Positions 44,112 to 53,520 are shown, numbered from the stretch's first letter. The stretch: DNA of 64,000 bases from Actinomyces lilanjuaniae (GCF_003606385.1 NZ_CP032514.1:186001-250000); one strand, 5' to 3'. The notes: generated by a model from the letters alone, not told the origin. Numbers and translations: made by a program.

Positions 44112-45275
44112 ATGACAGCCGCCACCTCTGCTACAGCCACCGTGTCCGCTCCTGCTGACACGGCCTGCTCCGCTCCCACCCCCGGTTCCCCTCTCTGGGC
44201 CACGGGCACCGACACCGGGCAGGAGGCTCTGCGCGACGCCGCCGCTCCCTTTGTCCGTGAGGCGGCGGCCCTGGCCAGCCAGGTCGACTCCGGCCAGGCC
44301 AGCCCCCGCCCCCTGCTCAGCAGACTGGGCGAGGCGGGGCTGCTTGACCTGGGAGTCCAGGAGCTCCTTGGCGAGGACCCCAGGGCTGCCGACGTGCGCG
44401 CACCCGCCTGGCTCATTGCCGCCCTGGCGAGGGAGTGCATGTCGACCGCCTTCGGCCTGTGGGCGCACCGCATGGTCCTGGACTACCTCGCCAGAGGCGT
44501 GCGCAGCCAGGCCACGCAGACGGTGCTCGGCGAGCTGCGTGCTGGCAGGCGTCTGGGCAGCACGGCGATGGCCTCCGGTCTCAAGTGGCTGGCGGGGGTG
44601 GGGGACCTGGCCGTCCGGGCGGTGCCGGACGGCCAGGGGTGGCGGCTCACCGGGTTTATTCCCTGGGCCTCCAACCTGTGTGACGACTCCGTCGTGGTCC
44701 TGCCTGCCAGCACCCCCCAGGGCACGGTTGTGGTCTGGGTGGAGGCCCGGGCGCTGGAAGTCCGACCCGTGACCGGACTTCTCGCCCTCAACGCCACGGC
44801 CTCAGGCACGATCCGCCTGCACGACGTCGCGGTGGGTCCCAGCCAGGTGGTCAGCACCGAGCTGGCCAGTCTGGCTCAGGGCTTCAAGCCGACAATGCTC
44901 ATCCTCCAGTCCGCCTTCTGCCTGGGCCTGGCGCAGCGCTCCCTGGAGGAGGCCCGCAGCACCCAGGACCGGAGCGCCAACACGGTCTTCCACGAGGACG
45001 TCGCCATACTGGCCCACGAGCTGCAGCGGTTCTGTGAGCGCTGGGAGGCAGCGGCTGCCGACACCGGCAGTGCCAGCATGGCCGAGGTCCTGCGGCTGCG
45101 CCTGGAGGCAGCCTCCCTGGCAGGTCGGGCCACCCGGCTGGAGGCCACCCTGGCGGGCGGGCGCGGCTACCAGGAGAGGACCGACGCCTCACGCCGCTTC
45201 CGTGAGGCCGCCTTCCTCCCCGTCCAGTCTCCCTCGGAAGGACACCTGCGGTGGGAACTGTCCTCGCTCGCCTGA
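44112..45275 (+). CDS. acyl-CoA-dehydrogenase-fold flavin oxidoreductase (SfnB/DszC-like)
   Basis: Flavin enzyme of the acyl-CoA dehydrogenase superfamily. N-terminal helical domain (ARECMSTAFGLWAHRMVLDYLARG), middle beta domain with GWRLTGFIPWASNL and a C-terminal helical bundle ending in RGYQERTDASRRFREAAFLPVQSPSEGHLRWEL. With an ABC importer and an FMN reductase in the same operon, a monooxygenase acting on an organosulfur compound (as SfnB or DszC) is more likely than fatty-acid oxidation. ATG 44112 nearly touches the previous stop. 387 residues. Confidence 0.75.
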   Translation: MTAATSATATVSAPADTACSAPTPGSPLWATGTDTGQEALRDAAAPFVREAAALASQVDSGQASPRPLLSRLGEAGLLDLGVQELLGEDPRAADVRAPAWLIAALARECMSTAFGLWAHRMVLDYLARGVRSQATQTVLGELRAGRRLGSTAMASGLKWLAGVGDLAVRAVPDGQGWRLTGFIPWASNLCDDSVVVLPASTPQGTVVVWVEARALEVRPVTGLLALNATASGTIRLHDVAVGPSQVVSTELASLAQGFKPTMLILQSAFCLGLAQRSLEEARSTQDRSANTVFHEDVAILAHELQRFCERWEAAAADTGSASMAEVLRLRLEAASLAGRATRLEATLAGGRGYQERTDASRRFREAAFLPVQSPSEGHLRWELSSLA

Positions 45276-46090
45276 GACGCGCCCGGGTCCGCTACGGCGA
45301 CGTGGACGCGCTGAACGACGTCAGCCTCGATCTTGCCGCAGGACGCCAGCTGGCGGTCCTGGGACCCAGTGGTGCGGGGAAGTCGACGCTGCTGCGGCTG
45401 CTCACCCGGGAGCTGGCCCCCGACTCAGGCAGCATCGAGTGGTCCTCCTCAGGCCTGCGTGAGGGGGTCGTGCGCCAGCAGCCCCTGTTGTTCGACTGGC
45501 TGACGATCAGGGAGAACGTCGCCCTGGGGCAGCAGTTCCGAGCCAACCACGTGGACCAGGACCTGGTGGGAGAGCTGATGGACCTGCTGGGGATAACCCC
45601 GGTGGCGCACTCCTACCCGGACCAGGTCTCGGGTGGCCAGGCCCAGCGGGCCTCCTTCGCCCGGGCGCTGGCCATCCGTCCCGACCTACTCATCCTGGAC
45701 GAGCCCTTCAGCGCGCTCGACCCGGCTGCGCGCGCCGACCTCCAGCTGTGGCTGCGCCGAGAGCTGACCGGGCGGGGTCTCAGCAGCGTCCTGGTCACCC
45801 ATGACCTGGACGAGGCCCTTGTGCTGGCTGACGACATCGTCATGATCGCCGCCGGGCGGGTGACGCGCCGCTGGGCCAACCCGGAGCCCGCCGCCGACCA
45901 GGCGGCGGCCCTGCACCACCCGCTGCGGCGCAGCCTGCGCGAGGCCTACGCCTGCCTCGCCCCAGCGACCCAGGACCAGGAGGACCCGAGGACCGCCCAG
46001 GCCACCAAGGACCGGGCCGGGGGTCAGGCTGAGGACCAGGCCGGGACGGCTGCGGGCCGGACTGCGGAGAACCACCGTGCGGCGCCGTGA
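45251..46090 (+). CDS. ABC transporter ATP-binding protein (nitrate/sulfonate/taurine type)
   Basis: Powers import by the SsuB/TauB class. Walker A LGPSGAGKSTLLRL, Q-loop VRQQPLLFDWLTIRENV, signature VSGGQAQRASFARALA, Walker B LLILDEPFSALDP and the H-loop VTHDLDEAL are intact. 279 residues; the last ~50 are a polar Gln/Asp/Ala-rich tail of unknown role. GTG 45251 overlaps the end of the flavin oxidoreductase by 25 bases, and the next gene starts inside its end. Confidence 0.9.
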   Translation: MGTVLARLRRARVRYGDVDALNDVSLDLAAGRQLAVLGPSGAGKSTLLRLLTRELAPDSGSIEWSSSGLREGVVRQQPLLFDWLTIRENVALGQQFRANHVDQDLVGELMDLLGITPVAHSYPDQVSGGQAQRASFARALAIRPDLLILDEPFSALDPAARADLQLWLRRELTGRGLSSVLVTHDLDEALVLADDIVMIAAGRVTRRWANPEPAADQAAALHHPLRRSLREAYACLAPATQDQEDPRTAQATKDRAGGQAEDQAGTAAGRTAENHRAAP

Positions 46091-47219
46091 CCTGCTGGGA
46101 ACCGCCGGGCACCTGGCCTCGCTCGGCGTGGTGGCTTCCCTGGCGGGCCGGGGCGCGTGGCAGGCGGCAGGCGCGCCCGGAGACGGCGGTCAGGGACTGC
46201 TGGGCCGTCCTCTGAGAGTGGGGTACCTGCCCGTCACCGACGCCGCCGCACTGCTGGTGGCTCACCATCGGGGCCTGTGGGAGGCCGCCGGGGTTGCCTC
46301 GGCCCCGCCGGTGCTCTTCCGATCCTGGGACGCCGTGGGCCAGGCGCTCGTCGTCGGTGAGGTGGACGTGGTCCATATGCTGCTGCCCATGGCCCTGCAG
46401 CTGCGGCTGGCCCAGGAGGCCCCGGTCCGCGTGGTGGCCTGGGGACACACCAACGGCTCGGCGATGGTGACCTCCACCTCCGTCACCGAGACTGCCCGGC
46501 TGGCGGGTCGCAGGCTGGCCGTGCCCTACTGGTGGTCGATCCACTCCGTCCTCTCCCAGCACCTGGTCGCCGCCTGCGGCCTGCGTCCCGTCATCGGGGT
46601 CTCACCGGGGCCGCAGGAGGTCGAGCTGGTGGTCATGCCTCCGGCGGAGATGGTCTCCGCCCTGGCCAGCGGGTCGATTGCGGGCATGACGGTGGCTGAC
46701 CCCTTCGGTGCCGTCGCCGAGCTGGAAGGGGCCGGCCGGGTCCACCGTCTCCTGGGTGACGTGTGGCGTGACCACGCCTGCTGCGGCGTCGTCGTGCGCC
46801 AGGAGCTTATCGACACCGCTCCGGACGCGGTCCATGCCCTTCTTGACGGCCTCGTCATGGCACAGGACTGGCTGGAGGCCCACCGCCAGGAGGCCGCCGA
46901 GTTGCTGACAGGAGGCGGGTGGCTGCCCCAGTCCCAGACCGCCGTCGCCCGGGCGCTGCAACGCCCTGAGCCCGGTGGGGTGAGTCACCCGGACTGGCAC
47001 GGGGAGCGTCTGGGCTTCTCCGCCTTTCCGCACCCGTCCTGCACTGAGCAGCTGGTGAGGCTGCTGGGCGACACGGCCGTGGACGGTGACCGCTCCTTCC
47101 TTGAGCGTCTGGACCCCGTGCAGGCCCACGACCTTGTTGTCGACGACCGGTTCGTGCGCGCGGCTCTGGAACGTGCCGGGCGCACGGTGCCACCGCGCCG
47201 TGAGGAGGTGTCACTATGA
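46077..47219 (+). CDS. ABC transporter substrate-binding protein (SsuA/NrtA-like)
   Basis: Extracytoplasmic binding protein for the importer. The N-terminus RRRDLLGTAGHLASLGVVASLAG has a twin-arginine-like signal. The NMT1/SsuA fold follows: LRVGYLPVTDAAALLVAHHRGLWEAAG, VLFRSWDAVGQALVVGEVDVVHM, and LAVPYWWSIHSVLSQHLV. 380 residues. Ligand unknown; sulfonate or another organosulfur anion is inferred from the operon. Overlaps both neighbours by a few bases. Confidence 0.85.
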   Translation: MRRRDLLGTAGHLASLGVVASLAGRGAWQAAGAPGDGGQGLLGRPLRVGYLPVTDAAALLVAHHRGLWEAAGVASAPPVLFRSWDAVGQALVVGEVDVVHMLLPMALQLRLAQEAPVRVVAWGHTNGSAMVTSTSVTETARLAGRRLAVPYWWSIHSVLSQHLVAACGLRPVIGVSPGPQEVELVVMPPAEMVSALASGSIAGMTVADPFGAVAELEGAGRVHRLLGDVWRDHACCGVVVRQELIDTAPDAVHALLDGLVMAQDWLEAHRQEAAELLTGGGWLPQSQTAVARALQRPEPGGVSHPDWHGERLGFSAFPHPSCTEQLVRLLGDTAVDGDRSFLERLDPVQAHDLVVDDRFVRAALERAGRTVPPRREEVSL

Positions 47220-48007
47220 GCGTGCTCGCCAGGTCAGGTCGGCGGGTGGGAGCCTGGCGCCCGGTGCTGCCAGCCCTGGGTGTGCTGGCAGCCGTCAGCC
47301 TGTGGTGGCTGCTCACCGACGTCCTGCTCGTCAGTCGGCCCCTGGTGGCACAGTTCTCACCTGTGCGCACCCCGGCCGGACTGGGGGAGCTGGCCGGGGA
47401 CGGCGCGCTCCTGGACGCGGCCTCGGCCAGCGTCTTCAGGCTGGTGGGAGGGCTGACCCTGGCAGTGGTCGTGGGTACCCTCGCGGGACTGGTCACCGGC
47501 TCCTGGCGCAGCCTGGACCGTGCCGCCTCGCCCGTGCTGCTGTTCCTGCGGATGGTCTCCCCGCTGTCCTGGGCGCCGGTGGTCATCATCGCCCTGGGCG
47601 TCGGCGACCGTCCAGTCGTGGCGCTCGTGGCCGCGGCTGCGGTGTGGCCGGTTCTCAGCGGTGTCGCCGACGGCGTGCGACGCGTGGACCCGGGCCACCT
47701 CGCTGTGGCCCGCTCCCTGGGGGCGACGCGTGGGGAGACGCTGCACCGCGTGGTCTGGCCCACCATACGGCCCGCGCTGCTGGCCGGGGTCCGCCAGGCC
47801 CTGGGGATCGCCTGGGTAGTCCTGGTTCCCGCCGAGATGCTGGGAGTCAGCAGCGGTCTGGGCTACCAGATCATGAACGCCAAGGACCAGCTCGCCTACC
47901 ACCACGTCACTGCCCTCATCCTAGTAATCGGGAGCCTGGGCTACCTCGTTGACACCGTTGCCCGCTGGGCGCTGTCCACCCGACGCGATAGACAGGAGAA
48001 GAGATGA
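47216..48007 (+). CDS. ABC transporter permease (SsuC/TauC-like)
   Basis: Membrane subunit with about six hydrophobic segments and the EAA-type coupling loop VARSLGATRGETLHRVVWPTIRPALLAGVRQALG, which contacts the ATPase. 263 residues. ATG 47216 overlaps the preceding stop by four bases, and its own stop overlaps the next start by four bases, giving a fully coupled operon. Confidence 0.9.
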   Translation: MSVLARSGRRVGAWRPVLPALGVLAAVSLWWLLTDVLLVSRPLVAQFSPVRTPAGLGELAGDGALLDAASASVFRLVGGLTLAVVVGTLAGLVTGSWRSLDRAASPVLLFLRMVSPLSWAPVVIIALGVGDRPVVALVAAAAVWPVLSGVADGVRRVDPGHLAVARSLGATRGETLHRVVWPTIRPALLAGVRQALGIAWVVLVPAEMLGVSSGLGYQIMNAKDQLAYHHVTALILVIGSLGYLVDTVARWALSTRRDRQEKR

Positions 48008-48552
48008 ATCTGGTCGTGGTCTCTGCCGGCCACTCGCCCGCCTCCGGGACGAGCCGCCTGGGGAGGCTCGTGGCCCGCACGGTGTCCGAGTGCGGAGGAG
48101 CTGCCGTGGCTGCCGACCATGTCGAGCTGCGTGGCTTCGCCGGGGAGGTGGCCCAGGCCCTGGTCACTGGTACCCTTACCGCCCCGGTGCAGCGGGCCGT
48201 GGAGGCGGTAGGAGGCGCCGACGGCGTCGTCCTGCTCACGCCGACGGTCAATGCCTCCTTCTCCGGGCTACTCAAGTCCTTTCTTGACGTGCTCCCGCGC
48301 GATGCCCTGCGGGGCGTCCCGGTGCTGGTGGGGGCCACGGGAGGCACGACGCGCCACACCCTGGTGGTGGACCAGAGCCTGCGGCCCATGCTGGCCAGCC
48401 TGCGGGCGGTGGTGCTGCCCACTGCCCTGTTTGTCACGGCCGACCAGTGGCAGGGGCAGCAGCCGGGTGCTGAGCTGCTGGCGCGAGTAGTCTCCGCCGC
48501 CGAGGAGCTGGTCCGCTTCCAGGCCGTGGCCCGCCAGCCGGTGTTCTCTTGA
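48004..48552 (+). CDS. NAD(P)H-dependent FMN reductase (flavodoxin-like)
   Basis: Supplies reduced flavin to the operon's monooxygenase, as SsuE does for SsuD. N-terminal VVVSAGHSPASGTSRLGRLVA binds FMN phosphate; GADGVVLLTPTVNASFSGLLKSFLDVLPRDAL is the conserved NADPH-dependent FMN reductase block. 182 residues. Last gene of the operon. Confidence 0.88.
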   Translation: MNLVVVSAGHSPASGTSRLGRLVARTVSECGGAAVAADHVELRGFAGEVAQALVTGTLTAPVQRAVEAVGGADGVVLLTPTVNASFSGLLKSFLDVLPRDALRGVPVLVGATGGTTRHTLVVDQSLRPMLASLRAVVLPTALFVTADQWQGQQPGAELLARVVSAAEELVRFQAVARQPVFS

Positions 48553-48595
48553 GACGGCGCACGTCCTTGCCCCGGCCCTTGTCCCGGCCGCCCGC

Positions 48596-49573
48596 GTGTG
48601 GTTGACTGCAGATGTGGCTGGTGACACTCTTCCAGGTGGCTTCCTTACCCGCGACCCCCTGCCCTTGGAGGGACGTACCGTACTTGTCACGGGGGTAAGC
48701 CGCCGTCGCGGTATCGGGCACGCCATCGCCTGCCGCGCGGCCGCCTACGGGGCCAGCGTCGTGGCGCACCACTACGCGCCCCACGACGCGGCCCAGCCCT
48801 GGGGAGCCGACGACATCGGTGCCGTCATGGACTCTGTGCGCTCCCACCTGAGGCCAGGGGCGGTCCTGGTTGACGTGCCGGGTGACCTGGCAGTCCCCGG
48901 CGAGCCCCAGCGGGTCTTCGACACGGCGCTGCGGGCCCGGGGAAAGGTGGACGCCCTGGTGTGCAACCAGGCGATGAGCGGGCCGGACGGGGCGCTGGGG
49001 GCACTAACGGAGGAGGTCCTGGACGCCCACTGGGCGGTGGACGCCCGCGCCTCCCTCCTGCTGGCCCAGGCTTTTGCCACCCAGCCGGGCCTGGGGGCTG
49101 CGCCCCGTGCCCGGGCGCAGCCCGGCACTGGTGCGGGCACTGCCTGCGGACCTGCCGATCCGGCTGGGCCCGGAGGTGCTTCGGGTGGCAGCGGGAGCGC
49201 GACCTCAGCCGAGGGGAGCTCCTGGCGTGGTGGCGCCATCGTCTTCCTTACCTCCGGGCAGGGCCTGGGACCCATGCCTGGGGAGGTGGCTTACGCCGCG
49301 GCCAAGGCGGCCCTGGCCGGCGTCACCCTCACCGTTGCCGACCAGCTCGCCGACCAGCATATCCGGGTCAACACGGTCAACCCCGGTCCGGTAGACAGCG
49401 GCTACGCCACGCGGGAGGACATGGCGCAGACAGCACCGATGTTTCCCTTCGGCCGTTGGGGCGAGCCCGATGATGCTGCCCGGCTCATCACCTGGCTGCT
49501 GACTGACGAGGCACGGTGGGTGACAGGTCAGGTCATCAGCTCTGAGGGCGGGTTCGCACGCTGGCGGCACTGA
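48596..49573 (+). CDS. short-chain dehydrogenase/reductase (FabG-like)
   Basis: Rossmann-fold NAD(P)H oxidoreductase. Cofactor motif VLVTGVSRRRGIGHAIA, catalytic YxxxK as VAYAAAKAALAGVTL after IVFLTSGQGLG, and the C-terminal VTGQVISSEGGFARWRH typical of FabG-like SDRs. A Gly/Ala/Pro-rich insertion (~50 residues) precedes the catalytic strand, a feature shared with other low-complexity insertions in this genome. GTG 48596 is tentative. Substrate unknown. Probably not part of the sulfur operon, as a 43-base gap separates them. Confidence 0.82.
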   Translation: MWLTADVAGDTLPGGFLTRDPLPLEGRTVLVTGVSRRRGIGHAIACRAAAYGASVVAHHYAPHDAAQPWGADDIGAVMDSVRSHLRPGAVLVDVPGDLAVPGEPQRVFDTALRARGKVDALVCNQAMSGPDGALGALTEEVLDAHWAVDARASLLLAQAFATQPGLGAAPRARAQPGTGAGTACGPADPAGPGGASGGSGSATSAEGSSWRGGAIVFLTSGQGLGPMPGEVAYAAAKAALAGVTLTVADQLADQHIRVNTVNPGPVDSGYATREDMAQTAPMFPFGRWGEPDDAARLITWLLTDEARWVTGQVISSEGGFARWRH

Positions 49574-49686
49574 CACCGCAAGCCCGGCCTGCTGCGCCTG
49601 GGCACTTCCCGTCTGAGGAGCAGTGCCACCAGGAGCGGAGCCGCCTGGCCTAGGGCCCGGGATCTGCTGACTGGAGCGGGGCTGGG

Positions 49687-50727
49687 TCAGTCGGCTGGGC
49701 GCAGGGTCAGCAGCGTGGCCTGCGGCGGGCAGGCCAGGCGTACCGGCGTGTACGGGCTGGTTCCCAGGCCTGCGCAGACGTGCAGGTACATGCCTGACGG
49801 CCGTGGTGAGCCTGCCTGCCCCTGCGACGCTGCTGCGGTGACCCGGGGCGAGGATGTCCGCCCCGCCTGCCCTGTCTGCCACCAGGACAGGCCGGAGGCA
49901 CGGCTCCTGTCCAGGTCGCAGTTGGTGACCAGCGCCCCGTAGCCGGGTACGCACAGCTGGCCTCCGTGGGTGTGGCCTGCTAGGGCCAGGCTGACGCCGT
50001 CAGCCTCCATCGCCTCCAGCACCCTGCGGTAGGGGGCGTGGAGGAGGCCCAGGCGCAGCCTGCGTCCCCAGGTGTCGGTGAGGGGCACGGGCGGGTCCCC
50101 CGGGGAGCCCACCGGGTGCGCGGACGGTGCGGGTGCCGGGAAGACGTCGCGATCCACGTGGGGGTCGTCCACGCCCACGAGTTCGATGCCGTACCCGCCC
50201 ACGTGCAGCAGGCCGCGCCGGTTTGTCAGGTCCACCCAGCCGCCACAGGACTGGAGGTCGCGGACCTTCTCCCACGGCAGCGCGTCCGGGTCGCTCCCGG
50301 GCCGGTCCGCGGTGCGCGGGTCGTGACGCAGGTAGCGGGTCGGGAGCTTGAAGACTGTGCTGCGGTAGTCGTGATCGCCCATGACAAAGGCTCCGGGCAG
50401 TCTCAGGAAGGGCTCCAGGGCACGTGAGAGCGGCTCCAGGCCGGAGGCCAGGGACAGGTTGTCACCTGTATTGACCACGACGTCAGGCGAGAGACGGGCC
50501 AGGCCTCGCACCCAGGACACCAGGGCCTCGGTATGGGCTGTCAGGTGCAGGTCAGACAGATGCAGGATCGTCACAGGCGGCTGCCCCGGTGCCAGGACCG
50601 GGACCTCCAGGCGGCGCAGGACAGGACGTCGCGCCTCCAGCAGGCTGTAGGCCAGGACCCCGCCGCCCAGGGCGAGAGTCCCGCCGATAGCGCGTACCGC
50701 CGTCCGCAGGGGAGAGCCGGGGGCCAC
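49687..50727 (-). CDS. metallophosphoesterase, membrane-anchored
   Basis: Calcineurin-like phosphoesterase with an N-terminal membrane helix (AIGGTLALGGGVLAYSLL). Motifs: LHLSDLHLTAHT, VVNTGDN, VMGDHDYRST (GDHD in place of GNHD), LLHAPY and LALAGHTHGGQLCVP. 346 residues; a disordered Ser/Gly insertion lies near the C-terminus. Its start is 3 bases beyond the ponA2 stop. The same order (whiB4, ponA2, phosphoesterase) exists in M. tuberculosis (Rv3681c-Rv3683), supporting a cell-envelope function. Confidence 0.9.
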   Translation of the reverse strand: MAPGSPLRTAVRAIGGTLALGGGVLAYSLLEARRPVLRRLEVPVLAPGQPPVTILHLSDLHLTAHTEALVSWVRGLARLSPDVVVNTGDNLSLASGLEPLSRALEPFLRLPGAFVMGDHDYRSTVFKLPTRYLRHDPRTADRPGSDPDALPWEKVRDLQSCGGWVDLTNRRGLLHVGGYGIELVGVDDPHVDRDVFPAPAPSAHPVGSPGDPPVPLTDTWGRRLRLGLLHAPYRRVLEAMEADGVSLALAGHTHGGQLCVPGYGALVTNCDLDRSRASGLSWWQTGQAGRTSSPRVTAAASQGQAGSPRPSGMYLHVCAGLGTSPYTPVRLACPPQATLLTLRPAD

Positions 50728-50730
50728 GGA

Positions 50731-52842
50731 TCAGCCGGCCAGGTTGACTGAGGGGAAGTCCTGCACCGGCTCGCCGTCCAGGGCGGCCTCCATGTAACCC
50801 TTCCAGATCGGGATGGCCAGCGTGGAGCCGTAGATCGTGCCGTAGAAGCGTCCGCCGATGTACTGGTTGTTCAGGGTCCGGTAGCCGTCAGAGTGGCCCA
50901 CCCAGGTGGCGGTTGACAGCTGGGGCGTGAAGCCCACGAACCAGACGTTGTCGTTGTTGTCGGTGGTACCGGTCTTTCCGGCCGTAGGCCGCCCGGAGAG
51001 CTTGGCTGTCTGGGCGGTTCCCCCCGACTGAGAGGTGGCAGTCAGGGTCTGGGCGGTCTTGTCGGCGGCGGTGGCGTCCATGACCTGGTTGCAGTCGGCG
51101 CTGGGCACTGCCATCTCAGCCCCGTCAGTGTCCAGGATCGAGTCGATGGCGATCGGCTTGCAGTAGACGCCGTGCGCGGCGAAGGTTGCGAAGGCGTTGG
51201 CCATGGCCAGAGGAGGAGTCTCCTGGGACCCCAGCACGATGGAGGGTCGCGGCTCCATGGGGGACCCGTCAGTCTTGGTCACTCCCAGGGAGGCTGCCAG
51301 GTCCGTCACCGCGCAGACGTCCATCTGGTTGAGCATCTCCGCGTAACCGACGTTGATGGAGTGCTTGGTGGAGTCAATGACGTTGTGGGAGCCGTCCAGC
51401 CCGGAGTCCACGTTCTTGGGGGTCCAGCTGTCCGCCAGCTCGGGGGCGCAGGAGATGTTCCACGAGCTGGCGGAGAACATCCGCGGCTTGGTGTTGAGGG
51501 TCGTGTAGCCGGACCTGCCCTCCTGGTACCACTGGGCCAGGATGAAGGCCTTGAAGGAGGATCCTGGCTGGAACCCGGAGACTCCCCCCTCTGCCGACTG
51601 CACGCCTCCGTGCTGGGAGTCCGCCGCGAAGACCACCTGGGTCGCCTCCGTGTCGCTCTCGCTAGGGTCACCGAAGTTCGTGTTCTGCGCCATGGACACG
51701 ATCCGGCCGGTTCCCGGCTCGACGGAGACGACCGCCGTCTTGGCCTGGGAGGGGTCCCCGGTGGGGATGACGCCCTGGATGGAGTCGTAGGCGGCGTCCT
51801 GCTTGGCCCGGTCCAGCGTGGTGGTGATGGTCAGCCCACCGCGCAGCAGCAGCTGGCGGCGCGCGGCCTGGTCCTCGCCGTAGAGGTCCGAGCCGAGGAT
51901 CTCGTTGACCACGTAGGTGCAGAAGTAGGCGGCGTTGCCCGCCGCCCCGCAGCCGGCGACGTCGTCGGTCACGTCAAGCATGTCCTCGACGCTGGTGGCG
52001 TTGGCCTCGTCGTACTCCTCCTGGGTGATGAACTCCTCCTCCAGCATCTTGTTGAGCACCCACTCCATACGGTTCTTGGCCACGTCCGGCTTGGTGACCG
52101 GGTCATAGACGCTGGGCGCGTTGGTCAGACCTGCCATGAGGGCGGCCTCGGCCAGGGTCATCTCCTTGGCCGAGTGGGAGAAGTAGTGCTGGGCCGAGGC
52201 CTCCACCCCGTAGGTGGAGGGACTGAACGCTGCAATGTTGAGGTAGCCCTCAAGGATCTGCTGCTTGGAGTACTTCTGCTCCAGGCTCAGGGCGTACTTG
52301 ATCTCGCGCAGCTTGCGGGGGATGGTGCCCTCCGTCGCCTCCTGGATCAGCGCGGGGTCGTCCTCCTGGATGCCGGCCTCGACCAGGACGTTGCGCACAT
52401 ACTGCTGGGTGAGGGTGGAACCACCCTGGGTGGCGTCAGACTGGGCGTTGGACACCAGCGCGCGCACGATTCCGGTGGGGTCCACCCCCGTGTGCTGGTA
52501 GAAGCGCTGGTCCTCCACGGCCACGATCGCGTTCTGCAGGTTGACGGAGACGTCCTCCAGGGGGACCACGATACGGTTCTCCGCGTAGAACTGGGCGATA
52601 TCGCTGCCGTCAGCAGCCTTGATGACGGAGACCTCGCTGGGCTCCTGGACGTTGAAGTCGCTGGGAAGCTCGTCGAACAGCTGGGCCGCGGCACTGGTCA
52701 GCGCCGAGGACGCCCCGACCAGGGGGGCCGCAAATCCCGCGGTGAGGATGCCGCCTGCGCTGGAGAAGAGCAGAAGCACCAGGAGCATCGACACGGCCTG
52801 GGCCGGGCTCAGTGATCGGCTGCGCACGGAGGACTTCGACAT
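50731..52842 (-). CDS. ponA2: bifunctional penicillin-binding protein (transglycosylase-transpeptidase)
   Basis: Builds and cross-links peptidoglycan. N-terminal membrane anchor (MLLVLLLFSSAGGILTAGF), GT51 domain with AIVAVEDQRFYQHTGVDPTGIVRA, GGSTLTQQYVRN and a typical AEAALMAGLTNAPS, then the transpeptidase with SxxK in PGSSFKAF, SxN in KHSINVGYAEM and KTGT in AGKTGTTDNNDNVWFVGFTP. 703 residues, no C-terminal PASTA visible. Divergent from whiB4. Confidence 0.93.
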   Translation of the reverse strand: MSKSSVRSRSLSPAQAVSMLLVLLLFSSAGGILTAGFAAPLVGASSALTSAAAQLFDELPSDFNVQEPSEVSVIKAADGSDIAQFYAENRIVVPLEDVSVNLQNAIVAVEDQRFYQHTGVDPTGIVRALVSNAQSDATQGGSTLTQQYVRNVLVEAGIQEDDPALIQEATEGTIPRKLREIKYALSLEQKYSKQQILEGYLNIAAFSPSTYGVEASAQHYFSHSAKEMTLAEAALMAGLTNAPSVYDPVTKPDVAKNRMEWVLNKMLEEEFITQEEYDEANATSVEDMLDVTDDVAGCGAAGNAAYFCTYVVNEILGSDLYGEDQAARRQLLLRGGLTITTTLDRAKQDAAYDSIQGVIPTGDPSQAKTAVVSVEPGTGRIVSMAQNTNFGDPSESDTEATQVVFAADSQHGGVQSAEGGVSGFQPGSSFKAFILAQWYQEGRSGYTTLNTKPRMFSASSWNISCAPELADSWTPKNVDSGLDGSHNVIDSTKHSINVGYAEMLNQMDVCAVTDLAASLGVTKTDGSPMEPRPSIVLGSQETPPLAMANAFATFAAHGVYCKPIAIDSILDTDGAEMAVPSADCNQVMDATAADKTAQTLTATSQSGGTAQTAKLSGRPTAGKTGTTDNNDNVWFVGFTPQLSTATWVGHSDGYRTLNNQYIGGRFYGTIYGSTLAIPIWKGYMEAALDGEPVQDFPSVNLAG

Positions 52843-52923
52843 GCCTCCAGCCTACGTGGAAGAGCGCCGCTTGTGCGGGGCGGTCCAGGTGCTGTTCACC
52901 CAGAGGGGCAATGAGGGGCGATA

Positions 52924-52955
52924 TTGCCGTGGTGAGCGGTGTCTCACCACGGCAA
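52924..52955. terminator. strong hairpin upstream of ponA2
   Basis: Perfect 13-bp stem TTGCCGTGGTGAG with a six-base loop, 82 bases before the ponA2 start. Either a leader structure of ponA2 or the terminator of an undetected transcript. Confidence 0.55.
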
Positions 52956-53461
52956 GTGGCGGCCACCCTGTCCTTGCTCCCTGCCCCGACGGGCGTCGGC
53001 ACCCATCCTCCCCTGGCCGGCCGGGGGCCGCCTGCCCGTGCCCGCCAGGCGTCGGCGCCTATGGTGGTCTCGCTGTCAGAGGAATCGAGGGTGGGGACGC
53101 TGGTGTGCGGGTAGGGGGTGCTCCCGGTGCTGGGCGTTTGGTGCCCCGGAATGGCCTGGGTTGCGTCTGCCGGGGTGGCGTGGAGGGCGCGACGGCGGCC
53201 CGGGACGTGCGCGATCGGCGCAGCGGCGCCTGTATCCAGGTGTGGCGCCAAGGGCGAGCCGTCCCCGGCACGCACCTGGGTGCAGGTGCAGTCGCGGTGT
53301 CGATGAAGAGGTCTCTGGGCGGAAGCCTTCCGCTGTCGGGTTCCTGTCGAAAAGAAGGCTGACAGGAGGCTGGGCGGGGCGGGGTGGGGTGCTCGGGGCG
53401 TCGAGCGAGGCAGGGGCGAGACGGTTTTGCGTGTGACGCTCGGTTGTCATACCGTAACAGT

Positions 53462-53497
53462 TGTGATGTGGTTGACACCGAGGTCAGTTGCAACTGA
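53462..53497 (+). promoter_or_regulatory. Crp-like site and perfect palindrome upstream of whiB4
   Basis: TGTGA-N6-TGACA (53462-53477) differs by one base from the Crp consensus TGTGA-N6-TCACA, and TCAGTTGCAACTGA (53484-53497) is a perfect 14-bp palindrome, 24 bases before the whiB4 ATG. crp itself is encoded 0.8 kb away. Confidence 0.45.
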
Positions 53498-53520
53498 TTG
53501 CACAGGTGACTGGGGGAGTT

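Larger units (their letters stand above)
52843..53520. other. long divergent region between ponA2 and whiB4
   Basis: 678 bases without a convincing gene. Holds a strong hairpin near ponA2 (52924-52955) and candidate operator sites near whiB4 (53462-53497). ORFs here have no family resemblance. Confidence 0.55.
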
